A stretch of DNA of 55,303 nucleotides. Origin: an uncultured Clostridia bacterium (GTDB taxonomy: Bacteria > Bacillota > Clostridia > Oscillospirales > Acutalibacteraceae). Below are positions 25,871-34,202 of the stretch, one piece after another. The notes under the pieces are model-generated. The model did no database searches. It saw nothing but the letters and a program-made list of their open reading frames with translations, and was not told the DNA's origin. Location of the stretch: assembly GCA_946491705.1 (NCBI GenBank), contig CAMLYM010000002.1:1-55303 (forward strand), given 5' to 3'. The position numbers and the translations under genes are program-made. Position 1 is the first letter of the stretch; every line of letters starts with the position of its first letter.

Positions 25871-26410
25871 ATGAAATATTTTAAATGTTTTTTCTTATTT
25901 ATGATGCTACTATGTACGTTATCTGCATGCAGTAAAGGAGAGAGTAATTTGAAAGGAAAAATGTACTCACCTGATCGAAATATAACGGATCTTGTATCAA
26001 AGACATATAGCAATTCACAATTATTGACTATAACTCAACTTGACGTGACTATGGATGAACTAAATAAACAATATCCGATTGAATGCTTAAGAAAAGTCGG
26101 AAACGCCTGTAGAGTGTCATATCTTGGAAACGATAGTGTTGCTGTGATTTTTTTTGATAGTAACGAAAATAAAATTTTAGGGAGGGTCTATAATTTAAAT
26201 CTGACAAAAGCTGATTTTAATGAGTTAGCAATCGGACAATCCTTAGAAAGTGTACAAAAGATTGATCCACATGGAGAATACCTATTTTTATATACTGGCA
26301 GCAATGATGCTCCCAAAATTTCCACGCACTATACGAAAGATGGATATTGTATTACCGTAGAGTATAGCGAAGAAAACACTATTTTGAGCATTTCAACTAA
26401 CTTAATCTAA
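25871..26410 (+). CDS. Small lipoprotein, candidate Rhs immunity protein
   Basis: 179 residues from ATG 25871 behind TTGAGGTTG; an in-frame TTG four codons earlier is less likely. Type II signal peptide: MKYFKCFFLFMMLLCTLSAC, with Cys20 in a lipobox. The mature part (~160 residues) is beta-rich and polar (QLDVTMDELNKQYPIE, SVAVIFFDSNENKILGRVYNL, EYLFLYTGSNDAP) and matches no family I can name. It is as AT-rich as the Rhs C-terminal domain and directly follows it, the classic place for an immunity gene. Lipid anchoring outside the membrane would fit a toxin that acts on, or enters through, the cell surface. The role is inferred from position. Confidence 0.6.
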   Translation: MKYFKCFFLFMMLLCTLSACSKGESNLKGKMYSPDRNITDLVSKTYSNSQLLTITQLDVTMDELNKQYPIECLRKVGNACRVSYLGNDSVAVIFFDSNENKILGRVYNLNLTKADFNELAIGQSLESVQKIDPHGEYLFLYTGSNDAPKISTHYTKDGYCITVEYSEENTILSISTNLI

Positions 26411-26436
26411 AAATATTAAAAGCGTTATTAACAAGC

Positions 26437-26460
26437 AAGGCCCGCCAAATGGCGGGCCTT
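26437..26460. terminator. Bidirectional terminator between the Rhs locus and the conjugative element
   Basis: Perfect 10-bp stem AAGGCCCGCC/GGCGGGCCTT with a 4-nt loop, lying between convergent genes ending at 26410 (+) and 26477 (-). T-tracts on both sides are short. Confidence 0.7.
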
Positions 26461-26476
26461 TGTCATGTAATATCTA

Positions 26477-27346
26477 TTACCACTTGGCGATAATCTTAGC
26501 ATATACCAGCTTCTTCTCATAACTGTACTTGCTGATCACAACCATCACCGGATCCCCAACATGGAAGTCCTCGTCGCATTGCCCCGCACTGTAGGTGCAT
26601 AGGCAGTCCATGTTGTCGTCCAACCGGCAGAATACCCCTCCTTTGTATTTCCCGGTGATGAACGACGCCCGCCGGCTCCCAATGGGATGACGGATCTCCA
26701 CCCCTTCGAATGGGTGCGGCTCCACCTCCTTCAAGGAAAAGGCCAGCTGATCCCTCTCCTTGTCGTACCCTTTGATGACAACCGGGCATTCATCCCCAGG
26801 CCGGTACCGTTCGTGCAAATCCATTACCGTGTAGGATACGTCCTTCATGGACAGGGTCATATCGTACCCATAGCATTCCGCTAGGATGTGGGAATACCCC
26901 ACCGCCAGAATCCGGGCCGTCGCCTTGTCCCCCGCCTGTACCTGGTCGCGCTGGAAGGTGTACCTGCGGTAACGCATGGCCTGGCGGCGGGAGGCCACAC
27001 AGCATTCTTCTTCCTTGTCAATGTCGGTGACCACATAATCCATCACGGCGCCGCCCATGGACCGCAGCACATGAGTAGGCTGGCTGCTCTTTTCATCAAA
27101 CCAAATCTCCCGTTCCGGGATCAATACCTTCACCCGGTAATCAATCACCACCAAGCTGAAGACCTCCCGGTCGAATTGCCGGCCGTTCTCCGGGTCGGTC
27201 AAAGACACTACGTTGGAATCCATCCCGGTGATTTTCCCGGTTAAAATGGAACCGCTCCGGCAGGACGCATAGATGGCATTCCATTCCTTCTTCTGCGCTT
27301 CGGACAGTCCCCGGTCCCATGTCACATCCAATTGCCTAAAATCCAT
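26477..27346 (-). CDS. S1-domain RNA-binding-like protein of the conjugative element
   Basis: About 289 residues from ATG 27346 (MDFRQLD, behind AGAAGGAAAG); an earlier in-frame start at 27376 lies inside the previous gene. Repeated S1/OB-like segments are visible: RSGSILTGKITGMDSNVVSL (~20-45), QVQAGDKATARILAVGYSHIL, and YRPGDECPVVIKGYDKERDQLAFSLKEV, then RRASFITGKYKGGVFCRLDDN and FHVGDPVMVVISKY near the C-terminus. S1 domains bind RNA or single-stranded DNA. Similar proteins accompany RepA_N and DUF5697 genes in clostridial ICEs, but their role there is not established. It is the last minus-strand ICE gene before the Rhs locus. Confidence 0.7.
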   Translation of the reverse strand: MDFRQLDVTWDRGLSEAQKKEWNAIYASCRSGSILTGKITGMDSNVVSLTDPENGRQFDREVFSLVVIDYRVKVLIPEREIWFDEKSSQPTHVLRSMGGAVMDYVVTDIDKEEECCVASRRQAMRYRRYTFQRDQVQAGDKATARILAVGYSHILAECYGYDMTLSMKDVSYTVMDLHERYRPGDECPVVIKGYDKERDQLAFSLKEVEPHPFEGVEIRHPIGSRRASFITGKYKGGVFCRLDDNMDCLCTYSAGQCDEDFHVGDPVMVVISKYSYEKKLVYAKIIAKW

Positions 27347-27881
27347 AGCTTTCCTCCTTTTCTTGCGGCTTTCCAATATAGAATCGAATTTTGCCGTCGG
27401 TTTGTATCACAAAACAATGGTCACAAAACACCTGGAGCGCTTCCTGCTGCCCGAAGTCTTCCAGTAGGAATACCAGCATGCGGTACTTGTGGTGGATCCC
27501 CTCCAGCATGGCGTTGACAATGGGTTCCCTCCCTGGCGCTACCGGGCAAATATCATACCGGATCAGTTTCCCAGCCTTTTTCTTAAAGAAGGTGATGAGG
27601 AATGGGGGCGTCCCCCGTTGCTGCATCTCAATCCCGTCCCCAGCCAGACGGAGCATCACGTCCACCGCCAACAACATCTCTTGGGAAACCGTGGTGTCCT
27701 CCGCCTGGAGCAGATCCTCCCCTTTTTGCACAATGCATCCCATTGCGATTAACTGCCGGATGGCTTTCCCTATGTAAGCCGGAACCTCCGACTCCATCCG
27801 CAGCAGCTGTTTCGCCTGGTCTACCCGTAACGTTCCATACATCCGCAAAAGCTTGAGCAGTTCTTTTTGAGGCTTGGTCAA
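27336..27881 (-). CDS. DUF5697-like protein of the conjugative element
   Basis: 181 residues from a TTG at 27881 that overlaps the RepA stop (TTGA). The N-terminal ~75 residues look like a winged helix (KELLKLLRMYGTLRVDQAKQLL, IGKAIRQLIAMGCIVQKGEDLL). The rest is a mixed domain (PFLITFFKKKAGKLIRYDICPVAPGREP, MLVFLLEDFGQQEALQVF, CFVIQTDGKIRFYIG). It matches my recollection of the DUF5697 family, which sits beside RepA_N genes in clostridial mobile elements. A regulatory role is possible but unproven. It overlaps the S1 gene by 11 bases. Confidence 0.65.
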   Translation of the reverse strand: MTKPQKELLKLLRMYGTLRVDQAKQLLRMESEVPAYIGKAIRQLIAMGCIVQKGEDLLQAEDTTVSQEMLLAVDVMLRLAGDGIEMQQRGTPPFLITFFKKKAGKLIRYDICPVAPGREPIVNAMLEGIHHKYRMLVFLLEDFGQQEALQVFCDHCFVIQTDGKIRFYIGKPQEKEESYGF

Positions 27882-28885
27882 ATATTTGATAGCGCATCCT
27901 CCTTTCTTTTGGACGGAAGAAAGAAATCGGAATCCTCCAGGTATTCCGGAGGCAGGGACAAAATCAGCGAACTGTCTTTGGCACAGATGCCGTTGAAAAT
28001 CACCGACATGAGGTAGGCCGTGGGGTTTGCCACCTTTGCTTTGTTTTCCTTCATGCAGTCCAGCGCCCCCATCAGGATTTCTGCGTCCAGAAGATGCAGG
28101 GCGCTTCGCACCTTGGCTTGGGGCAGCCTTGCATTCCCCACCTTCAAGAAATCTGAGTAATACATCCGTTCAATGGCGGCGCGGAACATAGTTTGAATGT
28201 TTTTCTGGAAGAGGCTAAGATCGCATTGCTCATAAATCCCTTCCAGCTCTTCCGCGTCCTCCTCCACCCCTCTTTGTTGGATGGATGGAAGATCCGTCTG
28301 GTTCCTTTCCTGCTTTCTAATCTCTTTCTTTTTAGGCTGCCGATCCGGCAGGTCTAGACCTTCCATTCCAACAGGTCCAGAAGTGCCGTTTTTACACATC
28401 AAGGCATGCGGTTTCGGCAGGTCTTGATGTGCCGGATCGGCAGATCTGTCCGCCTGGTCCTGGTTTTCCTGCATGACGTCCGGCTCTTCCAGCCGTCCTA
28501 CCTGATTGAAATCCTCCACAAATTCCGACGCCTCCTGGTCGGACAGCTCCAGTTTCAACACATACAACAGATTCGGGTATCCGCGGCCTTGCCGCTGCTC
28601 ATAGAGCAACCCTTGTTCCATCAGCTCTTTAAACGCCGCAATCGCTTTTTTGTAGCTGATATTCAGGGTGTTTGAGACCTCTTCCCGGGTATAGATCAGA
28701 TACACTTCGCCGTCCTCGTTGACCCATCCATTCTTCTGGGACAACGACAACCGGTTGAGCAGCAATGCATACACAAATTTGGCTTCCAGCGACATGGCCG
28801 TGTATTTCGGGTTGGCAAGCAAGGCAAAAGGGAACCGCAAGAAATCTTCCTTGACCACATCGCGGATCCGATAGCTCCGTTCCAT
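27878..28885 (-). CDS. RepA_N-type replication initiator protein
   Basis: 335 residues. The N-terminal ~110 residues are the RepA_N domain: DFLRFPFALLANPKYTAMSLEAKFVYALLLNRLSLS is its signature, followed by a winged-helix section (YTREEVSNTLNISYKKAIAAFKELMEQGLL). The middle is charged and low-complexity; the C-terminal ~110 residues (FQKNIQTMFRAAIERMYYSDFL, RSALHLLDAEILMGALDCM) are a DnaD-like helical part. In ICEs such proteins can drive replication of the excised circle. ATG 28885 follows AAGGAGTGAAAGAAGG. It starts the left-most minus operon segment. Confidence 0.88.
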   Translation of the reverse strand: MERSYRIRDVVKEDFLRFPFALLANPKYTAMSLEAKFVYALLLNRLSLSQKNGWVNEDGEVYLIYTREEVSNTLNISYKKAIAAFKELMEQGLLYEQRQGRGYPNLLYVLKLELSDQEASEFVEDFNQVGRLEEPDVMQENQDQADRSADPAHQDLPKPHALMCKNGTSGPVGMEGLDLPDRQPKKKEIRKQERNQTDLPSIQQRGVEEDAEELEGIYEQCDLSLFQKNIQTMFRAAIERMYYSDFLKVGNARLPQAKVRSALHLLDAEILMGALDCMKENKAKVANPTAYLMSVIFNGICAKDSSLILSLPPEYLEDSDFFLPSKRKEDALSNI

Positions 28886-28917
28886 CCTTCTTTCACTCCT
28901 TCCTTAACAGGTTATAC

Positions 28918-28945
28918 TTGTAAATATAATAATCTGAGGTATAAT
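28918..28945 (+). promoter_or_regulatory. Promoter of the plus-strand ATPase gene in the ICE
   Basis: TTGTAA (28918-28923), 16-bp spacer, perfect TATAAT (28940-28945), about 22 bases before the ATG at 28967. It shows that this gene is transcribed independently of the surrounding minus-strand operon. Confidence 0.7.
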
Positions 28946-28966
28946 AATTCCATGGAGGTGTCTGCC

Positions 28967-30358
28967 ATGAAGAAATTTGTCGACCGGGAAAAAGAACTGG
29001 CCACGTTGGAATCCGAGTATGCCAAGGACAGGGCGTCTTTCGTCGTCCTATACGGCCGCCGCCGCGTTGGGAAAACCGCCCTGTGTTCCGAGTTTATCAG
29101 GGGAAAACATGCTCTGTATTTTCTTGCGACAGAAGAGTCGGAGGCGCAAAACCGCAACCAGTTTAAAGAACTGGCCGCGGAATATTTGGCGAACCCCCTA
29201 CTCAAAAGCGCATCCGTCGATAACTGGGGGATCCTGTTTGACACCATTTCCCAAACGCCGCTCCTTCAAAAGAAAGTGATTGTTCTGGATGAATTCCAGT
29301 ATTTAGGCAAGGCCAATCCTGCCTTTCCGTCCATCTTTCAAAAGATCTGGGAAAAACTGAAGGATACCAACATCATGGTCATCCTGTGCGGTTCCCTCAT
29401 CACCATGATGGAGGATCAAACCCTCAATTACGGCAGCCCTCTCTATGGCCGCCGAACCGCGCAAATTAAACTCAAACAGATCCCGTTTCAATACTACCAG
29501 GATTTTTACCCGGGTAAATCCCGTAAGGAATTGATCGAATATTACAGCATTACCGGAGGCGTTCCGAAATACATCGAGCTGTTTTATGACGATACCGACA
29601 TTTATCAGGCCATTCAAAACAATGTCCTGAACCGTTCCAGTTTCCTGTATGACGAACCCACCTTCCTGCTTCAGAAGGAAGTGACGGAAATCGGGAGCTA
29701 TTTCTCCGTGATCCGCACCATTGCGCAGGGGAACCATAAACTATCGAAGATCGCCGGCGCATTGGAGGTCAAACAGACCAGCTTGTCTAAATATCTGCGG
29801 ACTTTGATCAATCTGGACATCCTGGAGAGAGAGGTCCCGGTTACGGAAAAGGATCCGGAAAAGAGCAAAAAAGGGTTATACAAGATCAAAGACAATTTCC
29901 TTCTGTTCTGGTTCCGGTTTGTCTACCCCAACATCGGTTTTTTGGAATCGGACCAGGAACAGATCGTCATGGATAAAATCCGAAAGAACCTAGTGGACAA
30001 CCATATCGCCTTTGTCTATGAGGACATCTGCCGGCAGCGGATGTGGCAGTTGGCGGGGGAAGGCACCTGGGATTTTACCTTTGCCCGTGTAGGACGGTGG
30101 TGGGACAACAAAGGGGAAGAAATCGATGTAGTGGCCACCGACGACGATGGAAAAAACATCATTTTTGGGGAATGCAAATTCTGGAAAAACCCGGTTGGGA
30201 TCAATATCTTAAACGCCTTGGAGAAGAAGGCCGCTTTGGTAGACTGGAATCGCACCGGGCGTAAGGAGTGGTATGTCCTGTTCAGCATCAGCGGATTTAC
30301 CGATGAACTCAAACAACTGGTTGACAAGAGAAAGAACCTTCTCCTGATCGAAGGATGA
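28967..30358 (+). CDS. AAA-type ATPase with DUF234 / PD-(D/E)XK-like C-terminus
   Basis: 463 residues from ATG 28967 behind TGGAGGTG. N-terminal ATPase_2 domain: VDREKELATLESEY, Walker A VLYGRRRVGKTALC, Walker B VIVLDEFQYLGK, sensor LCGSLITMM and the SPLYGRRTAQIKLKQI stretch. A winged helix follows (KLSKIAGALEVKQTSLSKYL). The C-terminus is DUF234-like with a nuclease-like pattern (GEEIDVVATDD...IIFGECKFW), where Asp and E-x-K could be catalytic. The family is widespread, often near mobile DNA, but has no fixed function. It has its own promoter, faces the opposite way to the ICE genes, and ends two bases from the VirD4 stop, so it looks like a cargo insertion. Confidence 0.85.
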   Translation: MKKFVDREKELATLESEYAKDRASFVVLYGRRRVGKTALCSEFIRGKHALYFLATEESEAQNRNQFKELAAEYLANPLLKSASVDNWGILFDTISQTPLLQKKVIVLDEFQYLGKANPAFPSIFQKIWEKLKDTNIMVILCGSLITMMEDQTLNYGSPLYGRRTAQIKLKQIPFQYYQDFYPGKSRKELIEYYSITGGVPKYIELFYDDTDIYQAIQNNVLNRSSFLYDEPTFLLQKEVTEIGSYFSVIRTIAQGNHKLSKIAGALEVKQTSLSKYLRTLINLDILEREVPVTEKDPEKSKKGLYKIKDNFLLFWFRFVYPNIGFLESDQEQIVMDKIRKNLVDNHIAFVYEDICRQRMWQLAGEGTWDFTFARVGRWWDNKGEEIDVVATDDDGKNIIFGECKFWKNPVGINILNALEKKAALVDWNRTGRKEWYVLFSISGFTDELKQLVDKRKNLLLIEG

Positions 30359-30360
30359 GA

Positions 30361-32346
30361 TTAAATCTCATCGGGAGAAACTTCGGTGAGGGTCTTACAG
30401 TCGATGCCTTTGGAAAGGTCAATCGGGGGATGCAGGTCCAGTTCCTCCGGTGTGGGGATGTATTCGCCGCTTTCCTCCGGCTTTGGGATATGGGCTTCAA
30501 AATCCTGCGAGGGACTTTGTGCAACGGTTGCACAAAGTCCTTCTTTTTTGCGCCAACCGGGGACGTAATCCACCGCCTTGACCGACCGTAACCTCTCAAA
30601 ATCCGGATGCTCTTCCGGGACAATCTTAAAAAGCTTCAGCGGCAGTTCCCCGCGCATCAAAAAGAGCGCCTGATCCCGGGGCAGCCGCCTTACTTCATCG
30701 GCCATCATGAGGGGACGCCCGGTGGAGGTCTTGGCGTGTACATAAGGCCGGGTGGTGTTGAGTACCGGGGAAAAAAGCGGCGTCATCGGGACGTTTGCGT
30801 TATTCACTCGCACCGTCACATCCCCGCACTGGGCCGACCAGAAATCCGCCGTCATTTTGTCGTTGCAGCCAAGGAGCAATTGATAGTCGCAGTCGCCTAC
30901 GATCTCCTCCCACTCGGTTTTGGGGTACCGGTCGGCCAGCTGCGCCACGCTCTGCACCACACACTGGATGTTGATGTTGCGGGACCGGGCGGTACTCAGG
31001 ATCTTTTTAAAATCGATGACGTCGATGTTACAGAATTCATCCAGCAGGACATTGACGGTCACCGGCAGTTTGCGGGTGGGCTGTTTCCGCGCAGAATTGG
31101 ACAGGCGGACAAACAGAAGCGAAAAGAACAAGGAGGACAAAAAACGCAGGGAAGAATCCTGATCGGAGATGATGCAGAAATAGGCGCAGGGTTGATTCCC
31201 CGGCAGTTCCAAATCGATTTCGTTGTATTTGGTGATGCTGTCCACCAGCTTGTTTTGGAAAACATTGAGACGGCTGCCTAAACCCACGAAAATATTTCCC
31301 CAGATGTTGTGAGGGGCTTGGCGGAAGATGCCGTAGGGAGGCAAAGCCGGATGCCCTCGGGGCAAGGACCGGAACCGTGCATCCAGTTCGTTGACACTGG
31401 TGGTTGCGAGGATCTGATAAATCGTCCCCAGGCTTCTCTGTTCTGGTGGAAGAAGCTCCCCGGTTCCCGGAACCGTCATGGTTTGGACATAGAGGATCAG
31501 CGCCATCAGGAGGTTTTTCTCCGCCGTCGCCCAAAAATCCTGACTTTCCTTTTCGGTGGAGGTGTTGCGGATGATGGTTTCCGCTATCTGCTGTACCAGG
31601 TTCACGTCGGCAGCCGAATCCATCAGGCAGTTCCAGGCGTCGGAAGCTTCTAAATCCAACAAATTGTATGCCCGCACCTGATACCCGAGGGCGCGGAAAT
31701 GGTCGGAGAATGTTTCGTAGTATTCCGCCTTTGGGTCGGCAAAGATGATGCTTTCCCGCCGCCTGGCCGCCTGCAACGCAAATGGCATACAAAATCCCCG
31801 GCTTTTGCCGGAACCAGGAGCACCGTATACGATAATGTTGTTGTTTAACCCTCTCTGATCTTTCAGCCCCACGTAAGTACCCTTGTCTGTTTTTCCAAAC
31901 AGCGGCGCCGTTACTTCCTTGAGTGGGCCGGCCTCCAACACTTCTTTGATATGGGATGGTTCCATCCAGCCGGAGGTCCCGTGGGTCCCTTCCGGCAGGA
32001 TTTCAATTTTTCTCTGCTTGTCCAACTTGGTTTTGTACCCGGATATGAGGCTGTACCCTTTTTTGGTAAAGAGGCAATAGAGAATAACGAGGAAGGCCGT
32101 AATCCCTAACCCGGTAGGAGAAAAGAGAGCGCCTAAGTTTACAAATGGATCCCAGGTAAACAACGGCTCGTTTGAAGAATTCCAAGTGTTGTCGATCCCT
32201 GCTGAAATGGAATGGATAACGGCGCCGTAGAAATAGGCGGCGAGGAACCCGATCCCAATGGCTTTCGGAATATCCTTTTTGTGTTTCTGATAAAGCTCAC
32301 TGCATTTGCTTTCCAGCTTTTCGAGCTTGGAAGAAAGCCGGAACAT
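30361..32346 (-). CDS. VirD4/TraG-type conjugal coupling ATPase
   Basis: 661 residues from the ATG at 32346; an ATG two codons earlier lies only two bases from the GGAGG and is less likely. Two N-terminal membrane helices (~25-50 and 70-95) are followed by the motor domain: Walker A IVYGAPGSGKSRGF, IIFADPKAEYY, Walker B VNVLLDEFCNID, and the TraG/VirD4 sequence ARSRNINIQCVVQSVAQL. It couples the relaxosome to the type IV secretion channel and pumps DNA into the mating pore. Normal length, all motifs intact. Its substrate partner, a relaxase, is not in the window. Confidence 0.95.
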   Translation of the reverse strand: MFRLSSKLEKLESKCSELYQKHKKDIPKAIGIGFLAAYFYGAVIHSISAGIDNTWNSSNEPLFTWDPFVNLGALFSPTGLGITAFLVILYCLFTKKGYSLISGYKTKLDKQRKIEILPEGTHGTSGWMEPSHIKEVLEAGPLKEVTAPLFGKTDKGTYVGLKDQRGLNNNIIVYGAPGSGKSRGFCMPFALQAARRRESIIFADPKAEYYETFSDHFRALGYQVRAYNLLDLEASDAWNCLMDSAADVNLVQQIAETIIRNTSTEKESQDFWATAEKNLLMALILYVQTMTVPGTGELLPPEQRSLGTIYQILATTSVNELDARFRSLPRGHPALPPYGIFRQAPHNIWGNIFVGLGSRLNVFQNKLVDSITKYNEIDLELPGNQPCAYFCIISDQDSSLRFLSSLFFSLLFVRLSNSARKQPTRKLPVTVNVLLDEFCNIDVIDFKKILSTARSRNINIQCVVQSVAQLADRYPKTEWEEIVGDCDYQLLLGCNDKMTADFWSAQCGDVTVRVNNANVPMTPLFSPVLNTTRPYVHAKTSTGRPLMMADEVRRLPRDQALFLMRGELPLKLFKIVPEEHPDFERLRSVKAVDYVPGWRKKEGLCATVAQSPSQDFEAHIPKPEESGEYIPTPEELDLHPPIDLSKGIDCKTLTEVSPDEI

Positions 32347-33406
32347 GCACATACCCTCCTTTCTGGGTAAGAAAAGGCGATTGATTTGGAGAAGGAAGGC
32401 TGGAAGGGATCTGAAGAAGCCCCTCCACCACCTCCAGCTCCAATGGGTGAAGGATCACATTCCTTCCTTGTAGGTATTTTCCCACCGCTGTAAGCTGGTT
32501 GGCGAGCAGGATAATATGAGCGGTAACCCCTTCGTTAACCACAGATTCAAATTGGTTGAAATCGCAGCCGATCCCAACGAGATACGGCTCTTTTGTGGTG
32601 CGATGGACAGCATCGCAGGGGCGATCAGCGGCGGGCATATATGCGGATCCAAGCAGCTTTTTTGCCAGCCGGGTGCGGTAATCCGGCTCCAGCAGGATAC
32701 GCAGTTGCCGAAGCCCCCATTGAGTGAGAGGGACGTATCCCACACCGCAGGAAAACATCCGGCTTGCCTGCGCAAATGTTTGGGTAGTTGACTTCGTTTT
32801 CCTATCCCTGGAGTTTTGAGATACCGTTATGACTCCATCCAGGCTGGGTTTTCCCGTATATACGACAAAAGGTTTGCGCCCCATCAAAAGGCGGTCGGCC
32901 GTAAAAATGCGCTCCTCTGCCATAGGATACAGGCCGTCGTTGCCGTCGGATAGGTAATAAGGGATCAAGGCGATGTCTGCGCCATAACAGATCCCTGCAA
33001 ACCGGGAACCGCCCAGAAGGTTGGATGCCGCCTTCCGGCGCAGGGCAAAGGACGGGAGAAAAGAGGGGATTTTGCTGCCTGCCTCTAGTGCATCCAGAAA
33101 AACGTTGGCGCCCATCCGGTAAAAGAACAGGACAAGCTCCGCCATCTGTAACCGTCGCGTCAATACTGCTCCCTGTCCCCGGTACTGCCTGTCCGGCTCA
33201 TAGTGCAGGCCGATGGAATCCAGAAACGCGTAGCCTTGGAGGGTTACACGATAACTCTGCCCACACCGGCTTTGCCGCAGGTATCCAATGCTTCGCAGAA
33301 GAGCAACGGCCTCTTCTGCGAGGTATTTGCCGCACGCAACCGGCAAGTCTTTGCACCAGGCACACAACCGAAGCGCTTCGATTTCCTCTACTGAAAAAAG
33401 CATCAT
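32297..33406 (-). CDS. Unknown ICE protein with winged-helix-like N-terminus
   Basis: 369 residues from ATG 33406 (MMLFSVEEIEALRL) behind GGGAGG; the upstream part of the open frame is not protein-like. Residues ~1-75 look like a winged helix (YLAEEAVALLRSIGYLRQSRCGQSYRVTLQGYAFLDSI). A central region resembles a nuclease-like or sensor fold (RMGANVFLDAL, ICYGADIALIPYYLSDG, FVVYTGKPSLDGVITV). The C-terminal part is unique. I do not recognise the family with confidence; it may be distantly like replication-relaxation or Mob accessory proteins. It overlaps VirD4 by 50 bases and follows the DUF6100-like gene, so it belongs to the conjugation operon. Confidence 0.6.
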   Translation of the reverse strand: MMLFSVEEIEALRLCAWCKDLPVACGKYLAEEAVALLRSIGYLRQSRCGQSYRVTLQGYAFLDSIGLHYEPDRQYRGQGAVLTRRLQMAELVLFFYRMGANVFLDALEAGSKIPSFLPSFALRRKAASNLLGGSRFAGICYGADIALIPYYLSDGNDGLYPMAEERIFTADRLLMGRKPFVVYTGKPSLDGVITVSQNSRDRKTKSTTQTFAQASRMFSCGVGYVPLTQWGLRQLRILLEPDYRTRLAKKLLGSAYMPAADRPCDAVHRTTKEPYLVGIGCDFNQFESVVNEGVTAHIILLANQLTAVGKYLQGRNVILHPLELEVVEGLLQIPSSLPSPNQSPFLTQKGGYVHVPAFFQARKAGKQMQ

Positions 33407-33560
33407 CCGCACCTCCCAACGTAAGCCTGCTTGTTTTGGACAAAATATATAGAGGAAAAACCTGATACGCAAAGCAAAACCGGTATGCTTTCCTGTGCTT
33501 GTTGCATCGGTCTCCCGGCCATCCAAAAGGGAGCCCTTTGGGGCCGGAAACAAACAGGGG

Positions 33561-34202
33561 TCAAACCTCGTTTGCCTGCATACAAAACAGGAAATCCCCC
33601 GCCTCTTCTACGGGCAACACATATATGTGGCAGCAGGCTTCCGGGCTTAAACGGGTAAACAGGCCAAGGGATAATTCAAATTGGTTGTCGTCCGGGAAAA
33701 CCCGGCCTTTGAGTGCATTGATGACCGACTGGAAGGCTTTGTTGTCGTGGTCGAAAGCACGGCAGGTCTCCACATCGCAGTGTTCCACAATGGCAAGAAA
33801 TGCTTGGTCGTAGAAAGGGACCGTGCCTCCGCCCGATTGAAAGCGGCGCAAAAGCCGGGTAATGCTGTCGGACAGATAAGCCGTCCCACCAAAAAAGTGG
33901 TCACGTGGAAGAAGGGTATTAAGCCGGATGTGCAGCCATCCGGTGTCCAAGACCGTTACATACCCATACACCTCCTTTTTGATGAATTCGCCGTCCGTGT
34001 ACGAGGTGGAAACAGGGATGCGTGCCTGTTCCACCAGGCGCCTCATTTCAATGCAGGCCAGCTCCATTTGGTGAATACCGGCATCCAAAAAGGTATTGAA
34101 TCTCTGCTGGGAAACTTGTTCTCGAAGCAGAGCCTCCACACATTTTTGGGCGGACAATATGCAGTTGTTCATCTTCAGGAGCGTCCCTTTATCCTTGTCC
34201 AT
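33561..34202 (-). CDS. DUF6100-like ICE protein
   Basis: 213 residues, overlapping the VirB4 end by 14 bases. The N-terminal ~75 residues are a helical, coiled-coil-like region (ILSAQKCVEALLREQVSQQRF, IHQMELACIEMRRLVEQ); the rest is mixed alpha/beta (IKKEVYGYVTVLDTGWLHIRLNTLLPR, YLSDSITRLLRRF, VPFYDQAFLAIVEHCDVET). It resembles the DUF6100 family, which I recall being encoded beside VirB4-type genes in clostridial ICEs. The phrase FYDQAFLAIVEHCD and the later Asp/Asn-rich segment look conserved enough for a defined fold. Function unknown. Confidence 0.6.
   Translation of the reverse strand: MDKDKGTLLKMNNCILSAQKCVEALLREQVSQQRFNTFLDAGIHQMELACIEMRRLVEQARIPVSTSYTDGEFIKKEVYGYVTVLDTGWLHIRLNTLLPRDHFFGGTAYLSDSITRLLRRFQSGGGTVPFYDQAFLAIVEHCDVETCRAFDHDNKAFQSVINALKGRVFPDDNQFELSLGLFTRLSPEACCHIYVLPVEEAGDFLFCMQANEV

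Noticed and set aside
26437-26460. Left attachment site of the conjugative element
   Set aside because: The palindrome is a terminator and shares no sequence with the tRNA-fMet fragment at 48287-48338.
27628-27897. 89-codon minus-strand frame with a GGAGG right before its ATG
   Set aside because: The start looks good, but after the first ~15 codons the sequence becomes a Gly/His/Arg-rich shadow of the DUF5697-like gene, which has sensible protein sequence.
30607-31281. 224-codon plus-strand open frame
   Set aside because: Antisense to the coupling protein VirD4, whose motifs on the minus strand are intact.
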